NCBI RefSeq assembly: GCF_000193205.1
Contig: NC_015278.1
Location: 1,984,001-2,048,000, forward strand
DNA length: 64,000 nucleotides
From: Aerococcus sp. Group 1
GTDB lineage: Bacteria > Bacillota > Bacilli > Lactobacillales > Aerococcaceae
Direction of reading: 5' to 3'
Positions 43,500 to 52,752 of the stretch are shown one piece after another (within the stretch, counting starts at the first letter, position 1; each line of letters opens with the position of its first letter). The notes below the pieces were generated by a model, which made no database searches, was not told the DNA's origin, and worked only from the letters and a program-made list of their open reading frames with translations. The translations under genes and the position numbers were made by a program.

Positions 43500-46280
43500 T
43501 TAGCGCCGGGATTTATTATGCTTTCCTAGCCAAGCAAAGAGACAACCAACAAAGACTGCTCCGATTCCCAAAGCCAGCCAATCCTTAGTCTTATTGTCAA
43601 AGCCAGTAGGCGGTAATTCCGCTTTTTTATGAACTTGTTTTTGAGGGGCTAGGGATTTTTCAGTTGGCGTGGATGGATTTACGCCAGGCCGGGATACTTT
43701 CGCTGGAGATTCTGGTCTCTTAGGTTGGTCCGGCGGCGTTACAGGTGGCGTCTCCGGCTTCTTGGGTTCATCCGGCGGCGTCACGGGTGGCGTCTCCGGC
43801 TTCTTGGGTTTATCCGGCGGCGTCACAGGTGGCGTTTCCGGCTTCTTGGGTTTATCCGGCGGCGTCACAGGTGGCGTCTCCGGCTTCTTGGGTTCATCTG
43901 GTGGGGTCACGGGTGGCGTCTCCGGCTTCTTGGGTTCATCCGGTGGGGTCACAGGTGGCGTCTCCGGCTTCTTGGGTTTATCTGGTGGGGTTTGGGGTTC
44001 CTCTGGAGGATAGGCTTGGTTAAGAATTTGGAAGCCATCCTTCATCGCCCCTTGGTAGGTCACCTTGAACCACTTGCCAGCGACTTGGATCGCACCCTGG
44101 TCTCCGCCAACCTCTTGAATACTGTAGTCGTAATTTTTGGGATTTTCTATCGATTCATAAACTGGTAAATTCTTAAATGAACCGCTCCAGTGATTTTCTT
44201 TCGACAGCGCCAAGGTCTTGCCGGTGGCTTGACCGTCGCGGTAGAGTTCGACTTCAATCTTAGCAGCTGGCGCGGTTACGGCCTCCCCTTGGGCGTTTAA
44301 CCAAGTCTTCGTCACTTTGATCTCTCGGCTTGGTGGCGTCATTAGGGTCCAGGAGGGGCTTTCTACATTAATAATTTCAACACCTTGACTGACATCGTTA
44401 GCATCCTTTTGCTTGATTTCCGTGCGATAACCATCTAAGGCTGCCTCTTCCACCCTATAATCAATGCGACTGCCGTCTGACTTGAATTTAGCCAGATTAT
44501 CAAAGCTATGCTTCCAGTCGTTTTCTTGTGAAAGTTTGACTTCTTGAATCTTTTTACCATCTGCTATTAAGAAAACGCTGACCTCTTTTAAGGCCTTGCC
44601 CTTCCAAAGCTTGGTGACTGGGATAGCGATTTTTTCTTCCACTTTTTGATTGCTAATGGATTTAATGGCCAACTTGTTATTCTTGTCGAAGTCTTCCGCC
44701 CCAATGGTTATGGGACTTGGATCCAATTGATAACCCGCCGGTGCTTGGCTTTCCGTCAGGGTGTAGTCATCTCTTAGCAGGTTCTTAATTACTATTTCCC
44801 CCGCTTGATTGGTTTCGTACTCACCAATAAGGGCTCCAGTACGGTTGCGAATCAGCTTAAATTTAGCGCCTGCTAAAGCTTTATTTGAGTCGGTCTTATC
44901 TAACTTACGAATCTTAAGCTGATAAAGATAGCCTTGGGCCTTCCCACCAGCAGAAAGATAGCGATAACGACTGAGGCCTTCTTCATTTGAAATCCCATCA
45001 CCGGTCAGTCGCACGTAATTGTTAATGACTTCGCCATCAAGGGCTTGGTAGCCAATGCGAGCCCGGTAGGTAATCATTAATCCTTCTTCAGCGCTTAAGT
45101 GTCCAAAGTGAATCTTGAAATTTTGACCATTTTCTCCCCAAATAATGTCCACTTGCGAAGTCACATTGACACCATGGTCAAAATCAAAATCACTCTTCTT
45201 ATCGTTCCAGCGCCACTTGCCCTTATAGACACGCAAAGTGTCCTTGAGGTAGTCAACTTTTTCACTTTTCAGAGCATCTGAAATAAGCCCATTATAAATG
45301 TCTTGTCCCTTGCGATTGACAGAGATACGGTACTGGATGATATTATCCCCTTGCCAGCTTTTCCAGGAATCTTTTTGTAAGGGATAATAGTGGGGTTTTA
45401 TAGCCCCTTGCCAGCGGATTTTTCCCGCCAAGATCAGCTGATTCCCGACTTGAAAATTCAAAGGAATCTTTCTGGCTTTCTTCTCCTTGACATGGTCCAC
45501 CCGGGTGGAGAAAAATAAAGTACCCTGGATGCCGGAATGCTTTTCGACATAGTCCGTGTAGGATAGGGTAATGGTTTTGTATTGAGGATTAACCGAAGCT
45601 CTAGCAACGACTGCTCCAGTAGAATCCTTGACCCCAAAACGACTAGGGGTTTCTTTAAAGACCAGGCCTTGAGGCAGCTGGATCGTGGTGATATCACCAG
45701 ATTTAATGGTGTTATCCGGTAGCTCAAAGTCCATATTGACCTTAACCGTCATCCATTGGCGGACGCTATCCAAGTTCTGACCATTGCCCTTAGTTACTCT
45801 TACCCTTTTAATGATATTGTCATGGTGCTTAGACAGGCTTCTTTCTGCCACATCCACAGCCTGGTCCAGCAAGTCTTCTCCTGACTTTTCAGCCCTGACT
45901 TCTGGGTCAGCTGGCTCTTCCACCGGCTTTGAAGCTTGGTCTTTATCCCCACTAGCCTGGGTGGCCTTAGGAGAATGGCTTTCTGCTCCAGTCGCTTTGA
46001 TTGAACTTGTATTTTCCTTTAGAGTCGCTGGCTTTTGGTCGCCTCCTTCTTTCTTTTGACCAGCAACTTGACTCGTCGTGTCCTTCTCGCTAATTGAATT
46101 TACTTCTTTGTGAGTTTCAGGACTTGGAGTGACCTTGTCCTGACTATTTACCTCATTTATTGCCATAACTTCCTGATTAGCAATGGGAGGTCCCAGCTCC
46201 TTAGCCTCTACTCGGGTCGGCATGAAACTGAAAATTAACATTGCTATTGCCAATAATAAAGCAGTAAATCCCTTCTTCAT
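43500..46280 (-). CDS. LPxTG-type cell-wall-anchored adhesin with Cna-B repeats
   Basis: 926 residues. Signal peptide (1-26, MKKGFTALLLAIAMLIFSFM then VEA); a Lys/Ser/Glu-rich linker to about 135; an adhesin head of about 300 residues resembling SdrC/Cna A-regions; a SpaA-type Cna-B domain starting IRKLDKTDSNKALAGAKFKL; two longer Cna-B domains (VTKLWKGKALKEVSVFLIA and VTKTWLNAQGEAVTAPAAK); a Pro-rich stalk of six 14-residue repeats (PPDEPKKPETPPVT) plus a degenerate one; sortase motif LPPTG; hydrophobic helix and basic tail KHNKSRR. Cna-B domains usually carry Lys-Asn isopeptide bonds that stiffen the stalk. Likely host-surface binding; the ligand is unknown. Possible cre-linked promoter upstream. 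Confidence 0.9.
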   Translation of the reverse strand: MKKGFTALLLAIAMLIFSFMPTRVEAKELGPPIANQEVMAINEVNSQDKVTPSPETHKEVNSISEKDTTSQVAGQKKEGGDQKPATLKENTSSIKATGAESHSPKATQASGDKDQASKPVEEPADPEVRAEKSGEDLLDQAVDVAERSLSKHHDNIIKRVRVTKGNGQNLDSVRQWMTVKVNMDFELPDNTIKSGDITTIQLPQGLVFKETPSRFGVKDSTGAVVARASVNPQYKTITLSYTDYVEKHSGIQGTLFFSTRVDHVKEKKARKIPLNFQVGNQLILAGKIRWQGAIKPHYYPLQKDSWKSWQGDNIIQYRISVNRKGQDIYNGLISDALKSEKVDYLKDTLRVYKGKWRWNDKKSDFDFDHGVNVTSQVDIIWGENGQNFKIHFGHLSAEEGLMITYRARIGYQALDGEVINNYVRLTGDGISNEEGLSRYRYLSAGGKAQGYLYQLKIRKLDKTDSNKALAGAKFKLIRNRTGALIGEYETNQAGEIVIKNLLRDDYTLTESQAPAGYQLDPSPITIGAEDFDKNNKLAIKSISNQKVEEKIAIPVTKLWKGKALKEVSVFLIADGKKIQEVKLSQENDWKHSFDNLAKFKSDGSRIDYRVEEAALDGYRTEIKQKDANDVSQGVEIINVESPSWTLMTPPSREIKVTKTWLNAQGEAVTAPAAKIEVELYRDGQATGKTLALSKENHWSGSFKNLPVYESIENPKNYDYSIQEVGGDQGAIQVAGKWFKVTYQGAMKDGFQILNQAYPPEEPQTPPDKPKKPETPPVTPPDEPKKPETPPVTPPDEPKKPETPPVTPPDKPKKPETPPVTPPDKPKKPETPPVTPPDEPKKPETPPVTPPDQPKRPESPAKVSRPGVNPSTPTEKSLAPQKQVHKKAELPPTGFDNKTKDWLALGIGAVFVGCLFAWLGKHNKSRR
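43731..43992. repeat. 42-bp in-frame tandem repeats in the adhesin stalk
   Basis: Six near-identical 42-bp units (14 codons, Pro/Lys/Glu/Thr rich) and a diverged seventh on the C-terminal side. Units vary at one codon (PPDE or PPDK). Such arrays change copy number by slippage, altering stalk length. The array also opens long antisense reading frames, which I regard as artefacts. Confidence 0.92.
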
Positions 46281-46444
46281 TTTTCAACCCTCCTTAATCC
46301 ATTTTTAAAGCAATCAAAAGGTCTTAAGCAAAAAGATAAGGGTTAATAAAACCAGGATATTACTAACCATTCTTGCCCAAGCTTTCCCGCTTTTGACTTA
46401 GGAAAAGGCATCATGATTCCAATCATTTCTGTTTTTTCACATTT

Positions 46445-46495
46445 ATTTTAGCACGTTAACTAAATAAAAACTATTTAAAATTGAAAACGTTTTAA
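46445..46495 (-). promoter_or_regulatory. extended -10 promoter and candidate cre site of the adhesin gene
   Basis: On the minus strand TGCTAAAAT gives an extended -10 (TAAAAT at 46445-46450) about 165 bases before the ATG. TGAAAACGTTTTAA (46482-46495) upstream of it fits the 14-base cre consensus at 13 positions. Carbon-catabolite control of the adhesin is a possibility, not shown. Confidence 0.45.
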
Positions 46496-46531
46496 ATAAG
46501 TTTATTTATTATTAATTATTGTTCGTAAACA

Positions 46532-46575
46532 CAAAAAATCTGCTAAGACTTAAGTCATTCAATAAGTCTTAGCAG
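46532..46575 (-). terminator. terminator of rsmG
   Basis: CTGCTAAGACTT / AAGTCTTAGCAG stem with a 12-base loop followed on the minus strand by six T, about 45 bases after the rsmG stop. Confidence 0.9.
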
Positions 46576-46621
46576 GTAGATAAGAAAGCTTCTATTAAAA
46601 TTTGCTCTGGACACTTTTCTT

Positions 46622-47341
46622 CTATTGGATGGGTTTCTTATTGGGCAAACCGGCCTTACGGGGGTATTTATTAGGAGTTTCTTTACGCTTTTCAATGACT
46701 AGGAGATGGCGTTCGCCGGCTTGACCAGGGAGTTCTAAGGCCAAGTCTTGGCTAAACTTGCCCCCTAAAGTCGCAATGGCCTTCTTAGCATCAGCGATTT
46801 CTTCATCCGCCTTGGCTGCCTTCATGGCCACAAAAAGTCCGCCTTTTTTCACTAGGGGCAGGCAATACTCGCTTAAAACGCTCAAACGTGCGACTGCCCG
46901 GGCGGTGGCTAGGTCAAATTGCCCGCGGAAGGCCTTATTTTGACCAAAATCTTCCGCCCGGTCATGGTAGGCTGAAACGCCTGCTAGTCCCAGTTCTTCC
47001 GTCACAGTTTCAATAAATTTGATCCGCTTGTTCAAGCTGTCAACAATGCTGACCTGTAATTGAGGGAAGGCAATCTTGAGCGGGATGCTAGGAAAACCTG
47101 CTCCCGATCCCACGTCAACCAGCTTTTTACCCGTCAAATCGGTCTCCAAGCTAAAGGCCAGGGTCAGGGAATCATAAAAGTGTTTCAAATACACTTCATC
47201 GCGGTCGGTAATGGCGGTGAGGTTAATCTTTTCATTCCAGGAAACTAGCAGTTGGTAGTAGCTCTCAAATTGTTGCATTTGTAAATCGGTCAGGTCAATC
47301 CCCTGCTCAACCAGGGCTGCCTTAAATTCTTCTGGGTTCAT
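46622..47341 (-). CDS. rsmG: 16S rRNA (guanine-N7)-methyltransferase RsmG (GidB)
   Basis: 239 residues with SAM-binding motif [20 protein letters not shown] near residues 68-87 and the family segments [23 protein letters not shown] and [12 protein letters not shown]. It methylates G527 of 16S rRNA (E. coli numbering); loss gives low-level streptomycin resistance. It normally sits next to mnmG and parA; here it is alone, flanked by about 14.7 kb of other genes on each side, with its own terminator. Confidence 0.95.
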   Translation of the reverse strand: MNPEEFKAALVEQGIDLTDLQMQQFESYYQLLVSWNEKINLTAITDRDEVYLKHFYDSLTLAFSLETDLTGKKLVDVGSGAGFPSIPLKIAFPQLQVSIVDSLNKRIKFIETVTEELGLAGVSAYHDRAEDFGQNKAFRGQFDLATARAVARLSVLSEYCLPLVKKGGLFVAMKAAKADEEIADAKKAIATLGGKFSQDLALELPGQAGERHLLVIEKRKETPNKYPRKAGLPNKKPIQ

Positions 47342-47538
47342 GTCAAATCCTCCTTTGACTTTATCCCATTCATTATAGCATAGGCAAGCTCGGTCTAGAA
47401 ATCATCGCCAACGAGTCATTTTTGTTCTTCAAACTAAGATAACTTACCCTCCTAAAAGAAAAAACTTGCGCTCAGCCTCTCCTCATCTGCTAAGCTATAT
47501 GAGTAAAGTAAAATTGCACGTGGAAAGGAGCCCTTAAC

Positions 47539-49320
47539 ATGGGACTGACTTATCTGGGTGAACTTTTTATCCTAATGATGGAAAGGGTCGGTTTGATTGT
47601 TCTCTTAGCCGTCCTCTTAGTTCACTTCTCGTATTTCAAGAAATTACTGGTACAAAGAAATTCGCCCAAGCGGATGTTGTCTTTGATTATTTTGTTTGGC
47701 TTTTTTGCCATTCTCTCCAACTTAGTCGGGATTCAAATTACTTCAGAAGGCCTCAAGTATTCGGGCTTACTAACCCAGATCTCCCCCAATACCTCTATTG
47801 CCAACACCCGGTCCCTAGCCATTGGCGTGTCAGGATTTGTCGGTGGCCCCTGGGTGGGGAGTGCGGTTGGTCTGATCGCTGGGGTTCATCGTTTCTTCCA
47901 AGGGAATGGGTCCAACGCCTTTTATATGCTGTCTTCGCCCCTGATTGGTTTTCTGGCCGGTTACGCGGGCAAGAAATCTTCCTCCAGTAATGCCTACGCC
48001 CCCTTTATCAAGCCCATCAAAGGGTCCCTGGTGGCAGTGGGCTTAGAATGCATTCAACTCCTCTTTATCGGGATCTTCTCCCGGGAAGGTTGGCCCCTGG
48101 TCCAATTAATCGCCCTACCCATGATTCTCTTAAATAGTGTCGGAACCTTTATCTTCCTCTCAACCATTGTTAATACCCTGATCCAGGAAGAACAGGCCCG
48201 GGCTGTCCAAACCCACGACGTCCTCGCCCTGACCATGCAGACCCTCCCCTACTTGCGGTCGGGTCTGGAAGGACTCAAAGGCGAAAAAGCCCAAGAACTG
48301 GCGACCATGATCAAGGCCTCCACCAAGGTTTCAGCCGTCTCTTTGACCAACCAAAGTAAGATCTTAGCCCATGTCGGGGCCGGGATCGACCATCACTTTC
48401 CCAGCCACGATGTGATTACTGAACTCTCCCGGGAGGTTATTGAGTCGGGGCAGATGCGGATTGCCCACAGTAAGAGCGAAATTGGCTGTACCCACCCTGA
48501 TTGTCCCCTAGAAGCGGCCATTGTGGTGCCCTTGAAGTCTAACCAGCAAGTCCTCGGTTCCATGAAGCTCTACTTCACTAACCCCAGCCAGCTCTCCTAT
48601 GTGGAAGAACAACTCGCCCGGGGCCTAGGGGCAATTTTTTCCATGCAGCTGGAACTTGGGGAAGCCCAACTACAAAGTAAGTTGCTCCAAGATGCTGAGA
48701 TTAAGTCCTTACAAGCCCAAGTCAACCCCCACTTTTTCTTTAATACCATTAATACAATCCTGGCGGTTATGCGCTTTGACCATGACCGGGCTCGGCAGTT
48801 ACTGCTCCAATTGACCACTTATTTCCGCCACAACTTGCAAGCCAGCCGGCAAACCAAGATCCCAGCGGAAAAGGAATTGGAACACCTCTATGCCTACCTG
48901 TCCTTGAATGACGCCCGTTTCCCTGACCGCTACCACATTGAACTCGACATGCCCGAGGCCCTTAACCAATACCTCCTGCCGCCCCTCTGTATCCAAGTCC
49001 TGGTGGAAAATGCTATCCGCCACGCCTTTCCCGATAAGAAGGACAATAACACTGTGGTGATTGAGATCAAGAAGCTGGACGACCAGCTGGAAATTGTAGT
49101 TGCAGATAATGGTGTAGGAATTGAGGAAGGCCAACTCCAACGCCTGGGTAAGGAAAGTGTTGAATCCAAGGAAGGAACTGGGACAGCTTTAGAAAACCTA
49201 GCAAGGCGGATTGAGAACCTTTATGGCGACAAGGGCAGCTTTCAAGCCGCCAACCGCCCAACTGGTGGCGCTCGCTTTACCCTGACATTTCCCTTAGAAT
49301 TAGCTAACAAGGAGGACTAA
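47539..49320 (+). CDS. lytS: LytS-family sensor histidine kinase
   Basis: 593 residues: 5TM-5TMR_LYT membrane sensor domain (about 1-200; LVGIQITSEGL and GVSGFVGGPWVGSAVGLIAG are typical), a GAF domain (about 225-375), a His_kinase domain with phospho-acceptor in QAQVNPHFFFNTINTI (His about 398) and a HATPase domain with VENAIRHA and ADNGVG. LytS responds to membrane-potential changes or pyruvate-type signals in related bacteria. Good AAAGGAG site. Operon with the response regulator 2 bases downstream, then lrgAB. Confidence 0.93.
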   Translation: MGLTYLGELFILMMERVGLIVLLAVLLVHFSYFKKLLVQRNSPKRMLSLIILFGFFAILSNLVGIQITSEGLKYSGLLTQISPNTSIANTRSLAIGVSGFVGGPWVGSAVGLIAGVHRFFQGNGSNAFYMLSSPLIGFLAGYAGKKSSSSNAYAPFIKPIKGSLVAVGLECIQLLFIGIFSREGWPLVQLIALPMILLNSVGTFIFLSTIVNTLIQEEQARAVQTHDVLALTMQTLPYLRSGLEGLKGEKAQELATMIKASTKVSAVSLTNQSKILAHVGAGIDHHFPSHDVITELSREVIESGQMRIAHSKSEIGCTHPDCPLEAAIVVPLKSNQQVLGSMKLYFTNPSQLSYVEEQLARGLGAIFSMQLELGEAQLQSKLLQDAEIKSLQAQVNPHFFFNTINTILAVMRFDHDRARQLLLQLTTYFRHNLQASRQTKIPAEKELEHLYAYLSLNDARFPDRYHIELDMPEALNQYLLPPLCIQVLVENAIRHAFPDKKDNNTVVIEIKKLDDQLEIVVADNGVGIEEGQLQRLGKESVESKEGTGTALENLARRIENLYGDKGSFQAANRPTGGARFTLTFPLELANKED

Positions 49321-49322
49321 AG

Positions 49323-50054
49323 ATGAAAGTTTTGATTGTTGATGACGAACAAATGGCGCGCCAAGAGCTGGCTTACTTGGTCAAGGAACACGACCAGGTT
49401 AGCCAGGTGAAAACCGCCGACAGCATTGACCAAGCCATCACCATGATGTTGGATGAGAAACCTGATATTCTCTTTCTAGACATCCACCTCGAGGGCGAAA
49501 CCGGCTTTGACCTGGCAAAGAAACTCAAGGCCGTCCACAACCCACCCTATCTCATCTTTGCCACCGCCTATGACCAATACGCCCTAGAGGCCTTTGAAGC
49601 CAATGCCAATGACTATATCTTAAAACCCTTTGAAGAGTCTAAGATCCATGCGGCAATCGACAAATACTACCAAAGCCTGGAGCGGGCCAGTGGCCAAGTC
49701 GACCAAGACCAAGAAAGTAAGCGCCATGAGGCTATCCCTATCCAAAGTAATGACCGGGTCTACCTCCTTCGTCCAGAAGAAATCTTCCTGGTTTCGGTCC
49801 AAGGTCACACCCTCAGTATCGAAAGCTATGACAAGACCTATGAAATGGCGGGGAGTTTGAGTGCCATTGAGAAGAAATTACCCAAGGACCTCTTTTTAAG
49901 AACCCACCGCTCCTACCTAATTAATATCGACCAGATCCAAGAAATCCAACCCTGGTTCAACCAGACCTACCAAGTCACCTTGAGAAACGGCAGTAAGGTG
50001 CCTGTTTCTAGGTCCTATCTCAAAGATTTCAAAGACCGCCTGCCCATCGAATAA
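49323..50054 (+). CDS. lytR: LytTR-family response regulator (LytR/LytT)
   Basis: 243 residues: receiver domain with acidic pair DD at 7-8, phospho-acceptor Asp53 (FLDIHLEG), Lys in YILKPFEES near 103, and a C-terminal LytTR DNA-binding domain (about 140-240; FLRTHRSYLINIDQIQEI is the conserved core). It activates lrgAB in related Firmicutes, and lrgA starts about 155 bases downstream on the same strand. That gap is the likely binding region. Confidence 0.93.
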   Translation: MKVLIVDDEQMARQELAYLVKEHDQVSQVKTADSIDQAITMMLDEKPDILFLDIHLEGETGFDLAKKLKAVHNPPYLIFATAYDQYALEAFEANANDYILKPFEESKIHAAIDKYYQSLERASGQVDQDQESKRHEAIPIQSNDRVYLLRPEEIFLVSVQGHTLSIESYDKTYEMAGSLSAIEKKLPKDLFLRTHRSYLINIDQIQEIQPWFNQTYQVTLRNGSKVPVSRSYLKDFKDRLPIE

Positions 50055-50209
50055 ATGAGGCCCTGTATTTAATGTCCAGGGCCATGTAAGTTATGTTCCA
50101 ATCCTAGCATCTTATGAATAAAACCGCTTCCATCCTTGTTATTAGGCTAAACTATGATTGTCAGATAAATGAAGAGTTAAAAAATAACAAACAAAGGGAG
50201 CGATTCATA

Positions 50210-50659
50210 ATGGAAAAGAAACAAACAGAAAAACAAGAGGTTAAACAAGCGAACTTTCTAACTCAAGCGGGGATCTTCGCAGTGATTATGCTGATTTCAG
50301 GCTATCTCTCTAAACTATCCCCCATCCCCATGCCAGCTTCAGTGATTGGTCTAATCTTACTTTTCGCCAGTCTCTGCTTAGGCATTGTCAAACTGGAACA
50401 AGTGGAAAGCTTATCACAAAAATTGATTTCGATTCTTTCCTTCCTCTTCGTCCCCTCCGGAATTTCCTTAATGAATTCTCTTGGGATCATGGCCACATCC
50501 GGCGTACAAATTGTTTTCTTGGTCATCTTCTGGACCATCATGGCTATGGTATTCATCGGTTACATCGGTGAAGGCATTGAATGGGTACGTAAGAAAGTAT
50601 CCAGCTCACAAGAAAGCAGCGAAAGTTCTTACTCATACAGTAACAATGTCAGCCACTAG
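50210..50659 (+). CDS. lrgA: antiholin-like protein LrgA (CidA/LrgA family)
   Basis: 149 residues with four membrane segments and the CidA/LrgA core (SGYLSKLSPIPMPASVIGLILLF, VPSGISLMN). The ATG at 50210 has GGGAG upstream; an earlier in-frame ATG at 50114 lies in the likely regulatory region. LrgA with LrgB affects murein hydrolase activity, cell lysis and, in staphylococci and streptococci, pyruvate uptake under LytSR control. The C-terminal Ser-rich tail is unusual but small. Confidence 0.92.
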   Translation: MEKKQTEKQEVKQANFLTQAGIFAVIMLISGYLSKLSPIPMPASVIGLILLFASLCLGIVKLEQVESLSQKLISILSFLFVPSGISLMNSLGIMATSGVQIVFLVIFWTIMAMVFIGYIGEGIEWVRKKVSSSQESSESSYSYSNNVSH

Positions 50660-50711
50660 GGCGCAGTTGTTCGATCAGTAAGCAGTCAAGAGAAGAAGGA
50701 GCGTTCATCAC

Positions 50712-51395
50712 ATGTCAGCTTATTTAGGAATTGTTATTTCATTTGTTGCCTTTGGGATTGGGACTTGGTTATACAACCGTTTTAACCATTTCTTCCTCTT
50801 CACCCCACTCTTTGTCGCTATGATTTTAGGAATCGGTTTCTTAGTCGTCACCGGAATTCCTTATGAAGCTTATCAACCCGGTGGAAAGGTGATCATGTTC
50901 TTCCTTGAACCAGCCACCATCGCCTTTGCCATCCCACTCTATAAGCAAAGAAAACTACTCGTTAAATATTGGAAACAAATCGCTATCATGCTTGTCGGCG
51001 GCATGGCCCTTTCCTTGGTATCTCTGGGTATCATGGCTAAGTTAATCCATATGGATAACTCTATTATTGCCGCCCTCTTACCTCAACCAGCCACCACCGC
51101 TATCGCCCTACCGATCGCAGAATCCTTAGGCGGTATCTCCTCCATCACTGCAGCAGCCGTGATCTTTAACGCCGTGATCGTTTCTGCAGTCGGTAAAGGC
51201 CTACTCGAATGGCTCCATATCGAAGATCCTGTTGCCCGTGGTCTCGCCTTAGGGACAGCCGGACACACCATCGGAGCAGCCGTTGGTTTAGAAATGGGTG
51301 AAACCGAAGGCGCGATGGCTTCCGTTGCCATGGTCGTAGTCAGTGTCTTGACCGTCTTCGTTGTCCCCATGATCGCACCACTCTTTGGTATCTAA
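50712..51395 (+). CDS. lrgB: LrgB family membrane protein
   Basis: 227 residues with about seven to eight membrane segments and the LrgB wording LPQPATTAIALPIAESLGGI and GLALGTAGHTIGAAVGLEMGE. Partner of LrgA, encoded 52 bases downstream and followed by a strong terminator, which ends the lytSR-lrgAB locus. Pyruvate transport activity is established for LrgAB in Bacillus subtilis (as PftAB); relevance here is inferred. Confidence 0.93.
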   Translation: MSAYLGIVISFVAFGIGTWLYNRFNHFFLFTPLFVAMILGIGFLVVTGIPYEAYQPGGKVIMFFLEPATIAFAIPLYKQRKLLVKYWKQIAIMLVGGMALSLVSLGIMAKLIHMDNSIIAALLPQPATTAIALPIAESLGGISSITAAAVIFNAVIVSAVGKGLLEWLHIEDPVARGLALGTAGHTIGAAVGLEMGETEGAMASVAMVVVSVLTVFVVPMIAPLFGI

Positions 51396-51421
51396 TCCCT
51401 ACTTTAAAATACGCACCCTTC

Positions 51422-51459
51422 AAAAAATCACTCTAGAATGTGCTCTAGAGTGATTTTTT
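51422..51459. terminator. terminator between convergent lrgB and MFS transporter
   Basis: A perfect 16-base stem (AAAAAATCACTCTAGA and its complement) with a 6-base loop, usable in both directions. Confidence 0.93.
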
Positions 51460-51477
51460 CATGTCTACAATGAGTCG

Positions 51478-52632
51478 TTATTCATAATATTGTCTAAAGA
51501 CCGTCACCACCAGGGCAGCTCCCAAGAAGAGGATCATAGCCACAAGCAGGTTAGCACCTAGACCTAAACCTTGGTAGAAGGAAGCCCCCATGACACTGGC
51601 CCCCATAATGGAGAGGTCAAAGACCGTGGTTTGAATCGACATGGCCACGTCATGGCCCTTGTCCACTTGGCGAATCACCGAATTCTGTAAGAGCGAGGAA
51701 ATCGGGCCAAAGCTCATCCCCCAAAGCACCATCGCCCCTAAGCCTAAAAGCGGATGGCCAGAAAGAGCCAGGAAGACAAACATGGCAAGCGCTCCCGCTA
51801 AGAGGGCCCCTTGCATTAAATGCTTCAAGTGACTGTCAATAAAGCGGGCGACAATCCAAACCGCTAGGAGGGCACCGACCCCAAAGAAGATTTGAGAACT
51901 TTGCAGGGCTAGCCCCAAGCGTTCACTAATCAATTGAATATAGACATAGACACTATATTCAGCCATCACCATCAAGAAGACTACTAAGATAGCTACTCGG
52001 AAACCCGGTTTCTTCAAGACATCAGTCGGTTTGACCCGGCTGTCACTTGCTTGTCCCGGAATCGAGGGAAGAAGCCGCCAAGCCAATAAGCCTAAGACAA
52101 GAAAGGCTAGTGCAGTAGCTAAAAAGGCGATCCGCCAGCCAGCGATTTGACCTAAACGCGTCCACAGGGGCAATCCAAGCGAAATCCCAATCGGTGACCC
52201 CGCCAGAGCAATGGTCCCGGCCTTACCGCGGTTTTCACTGGACACCATGTCCATAGCATAAGGGCCCAACATGGACCAAAATGTCCCGGCACTGGCCCCA
52301 CCGATCAAACGTCCCATAAAGGCCAAGGGGAAGTTAGGGGCCAAGAAAACCAGGAAGTTCGACAAGGCAAAGCCGCAGGTTAACACGAGTAAGAGGGGCC
52401 GGCGGTTGAACTTGGTCACCACCTGGGTCATCGGAATCGCTAAGAGCCCAGCGGGTAAGGCATAGCCTCCCACCAAGTAAGACACCGTCCCATAATCAAC
52501 TCCCAGGTCATCCCCCATTTGCACTAAGAGGCCGGAAGGTAATAATTCCGAAATAATAGCTAATAAAACTAGGCCCAGCATCACCATCAAGGGCAGCCAG
52601 GGCAAGCCTTGCTGTTCTGTATCTGTTTTCAT
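51478..52632 (-). CDS. MFS efflux transporter (DHA1 family)
   Basis: About 384 residues, 12 membrane segments, N-terminal half with GRLIGGASAGTFWSMLG-type motif 2/5 and the loop motif KFNRRPLL between helices 2 and 3. This is the 12-helix drug:proton antiporter pattern (AraJ/YdhP-like). ATG 52632 has GAAAGG about 10 bases upstream; an earlier start at 52662 overlaps a terminator hairpin and is unlikely. Substrate not predictable (drugs, sugars or amino acids). Alone between two terminators. Confidence 0.82.
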   Translation of the reverse strand: MKTDTEQQGLPWLPLMVMLGLVLLAIISELLPSGLLVQMGDDLGVDYGTVSYLVGGYALPAGLLAIPMTQVVTKFNRRPLLLVLTCGFALSNFLVFLAPNFPLAFMGRLIGGASAGTFWSMLGPYAMDMVSSENRGKAGTIALAGSPIGISLGLPLWTRLGQIAGWRIAFLATALAFLVLGLLAWRLLPSIPGQASDSRVKPTDVLKKPGFRVAILVVFLMVMAEYSVYVYIQLISERLGLALQSSQIFFGVGALLAVWIVARFIDSHLKHLMQGALLAGALAMFVFLALSGHPLLGLGAMVLWGMSFGPISSLLQNSVIRQVDKGHDVAMSIQTTVFDLSIMGASVMGASFYQGLGLGANLLVAMILFLGAALVVTVFRQYYE

Positions 52633-52663
52633 CAATTCACAACCTTTCTCAATCTTTTCCAAT

Positions 52664-52692
52664 AAAAAATCCTGCCGCCCGCATGCAGGATC
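52664..52692 (-). terminator. terminator of the transglutaminase-like lipoprotein gene
   Basis: On the minus strand GATCCTGC / GCAGGATT with a 9-base loop then five T. It separates the lipoprotein gene from the MFS gene. Confidence 0.85.
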
Positions 52693-52752
52693 TTAACAAA
52701 AAAGTAGGGCAAGAGCGTGCAAGAAAAGCCCTCTCTCGTCCCTAATAATCGC

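Noticed and set aside
43731..43992. Regularly spaced repeats resembling a CRISPR array
   Set aside because: Units are contiguous, without spacers, and lie in frame inside a coding sequence.
43669..44168. Several long antisense reading frames over the adhesin stalk
   Set aside because: They follow from the 42-bp repeat being a multiple of three, so all frames stay open; they lack ribosome binding sites and encode low-complexity repeats.
47512..47527. parS-like sequence around TTGCACGTGGAA upstream of lytS
   Set aside because: Shares the CACGTG core, but too many of the outer positions differ from the 16-base parS consensus.
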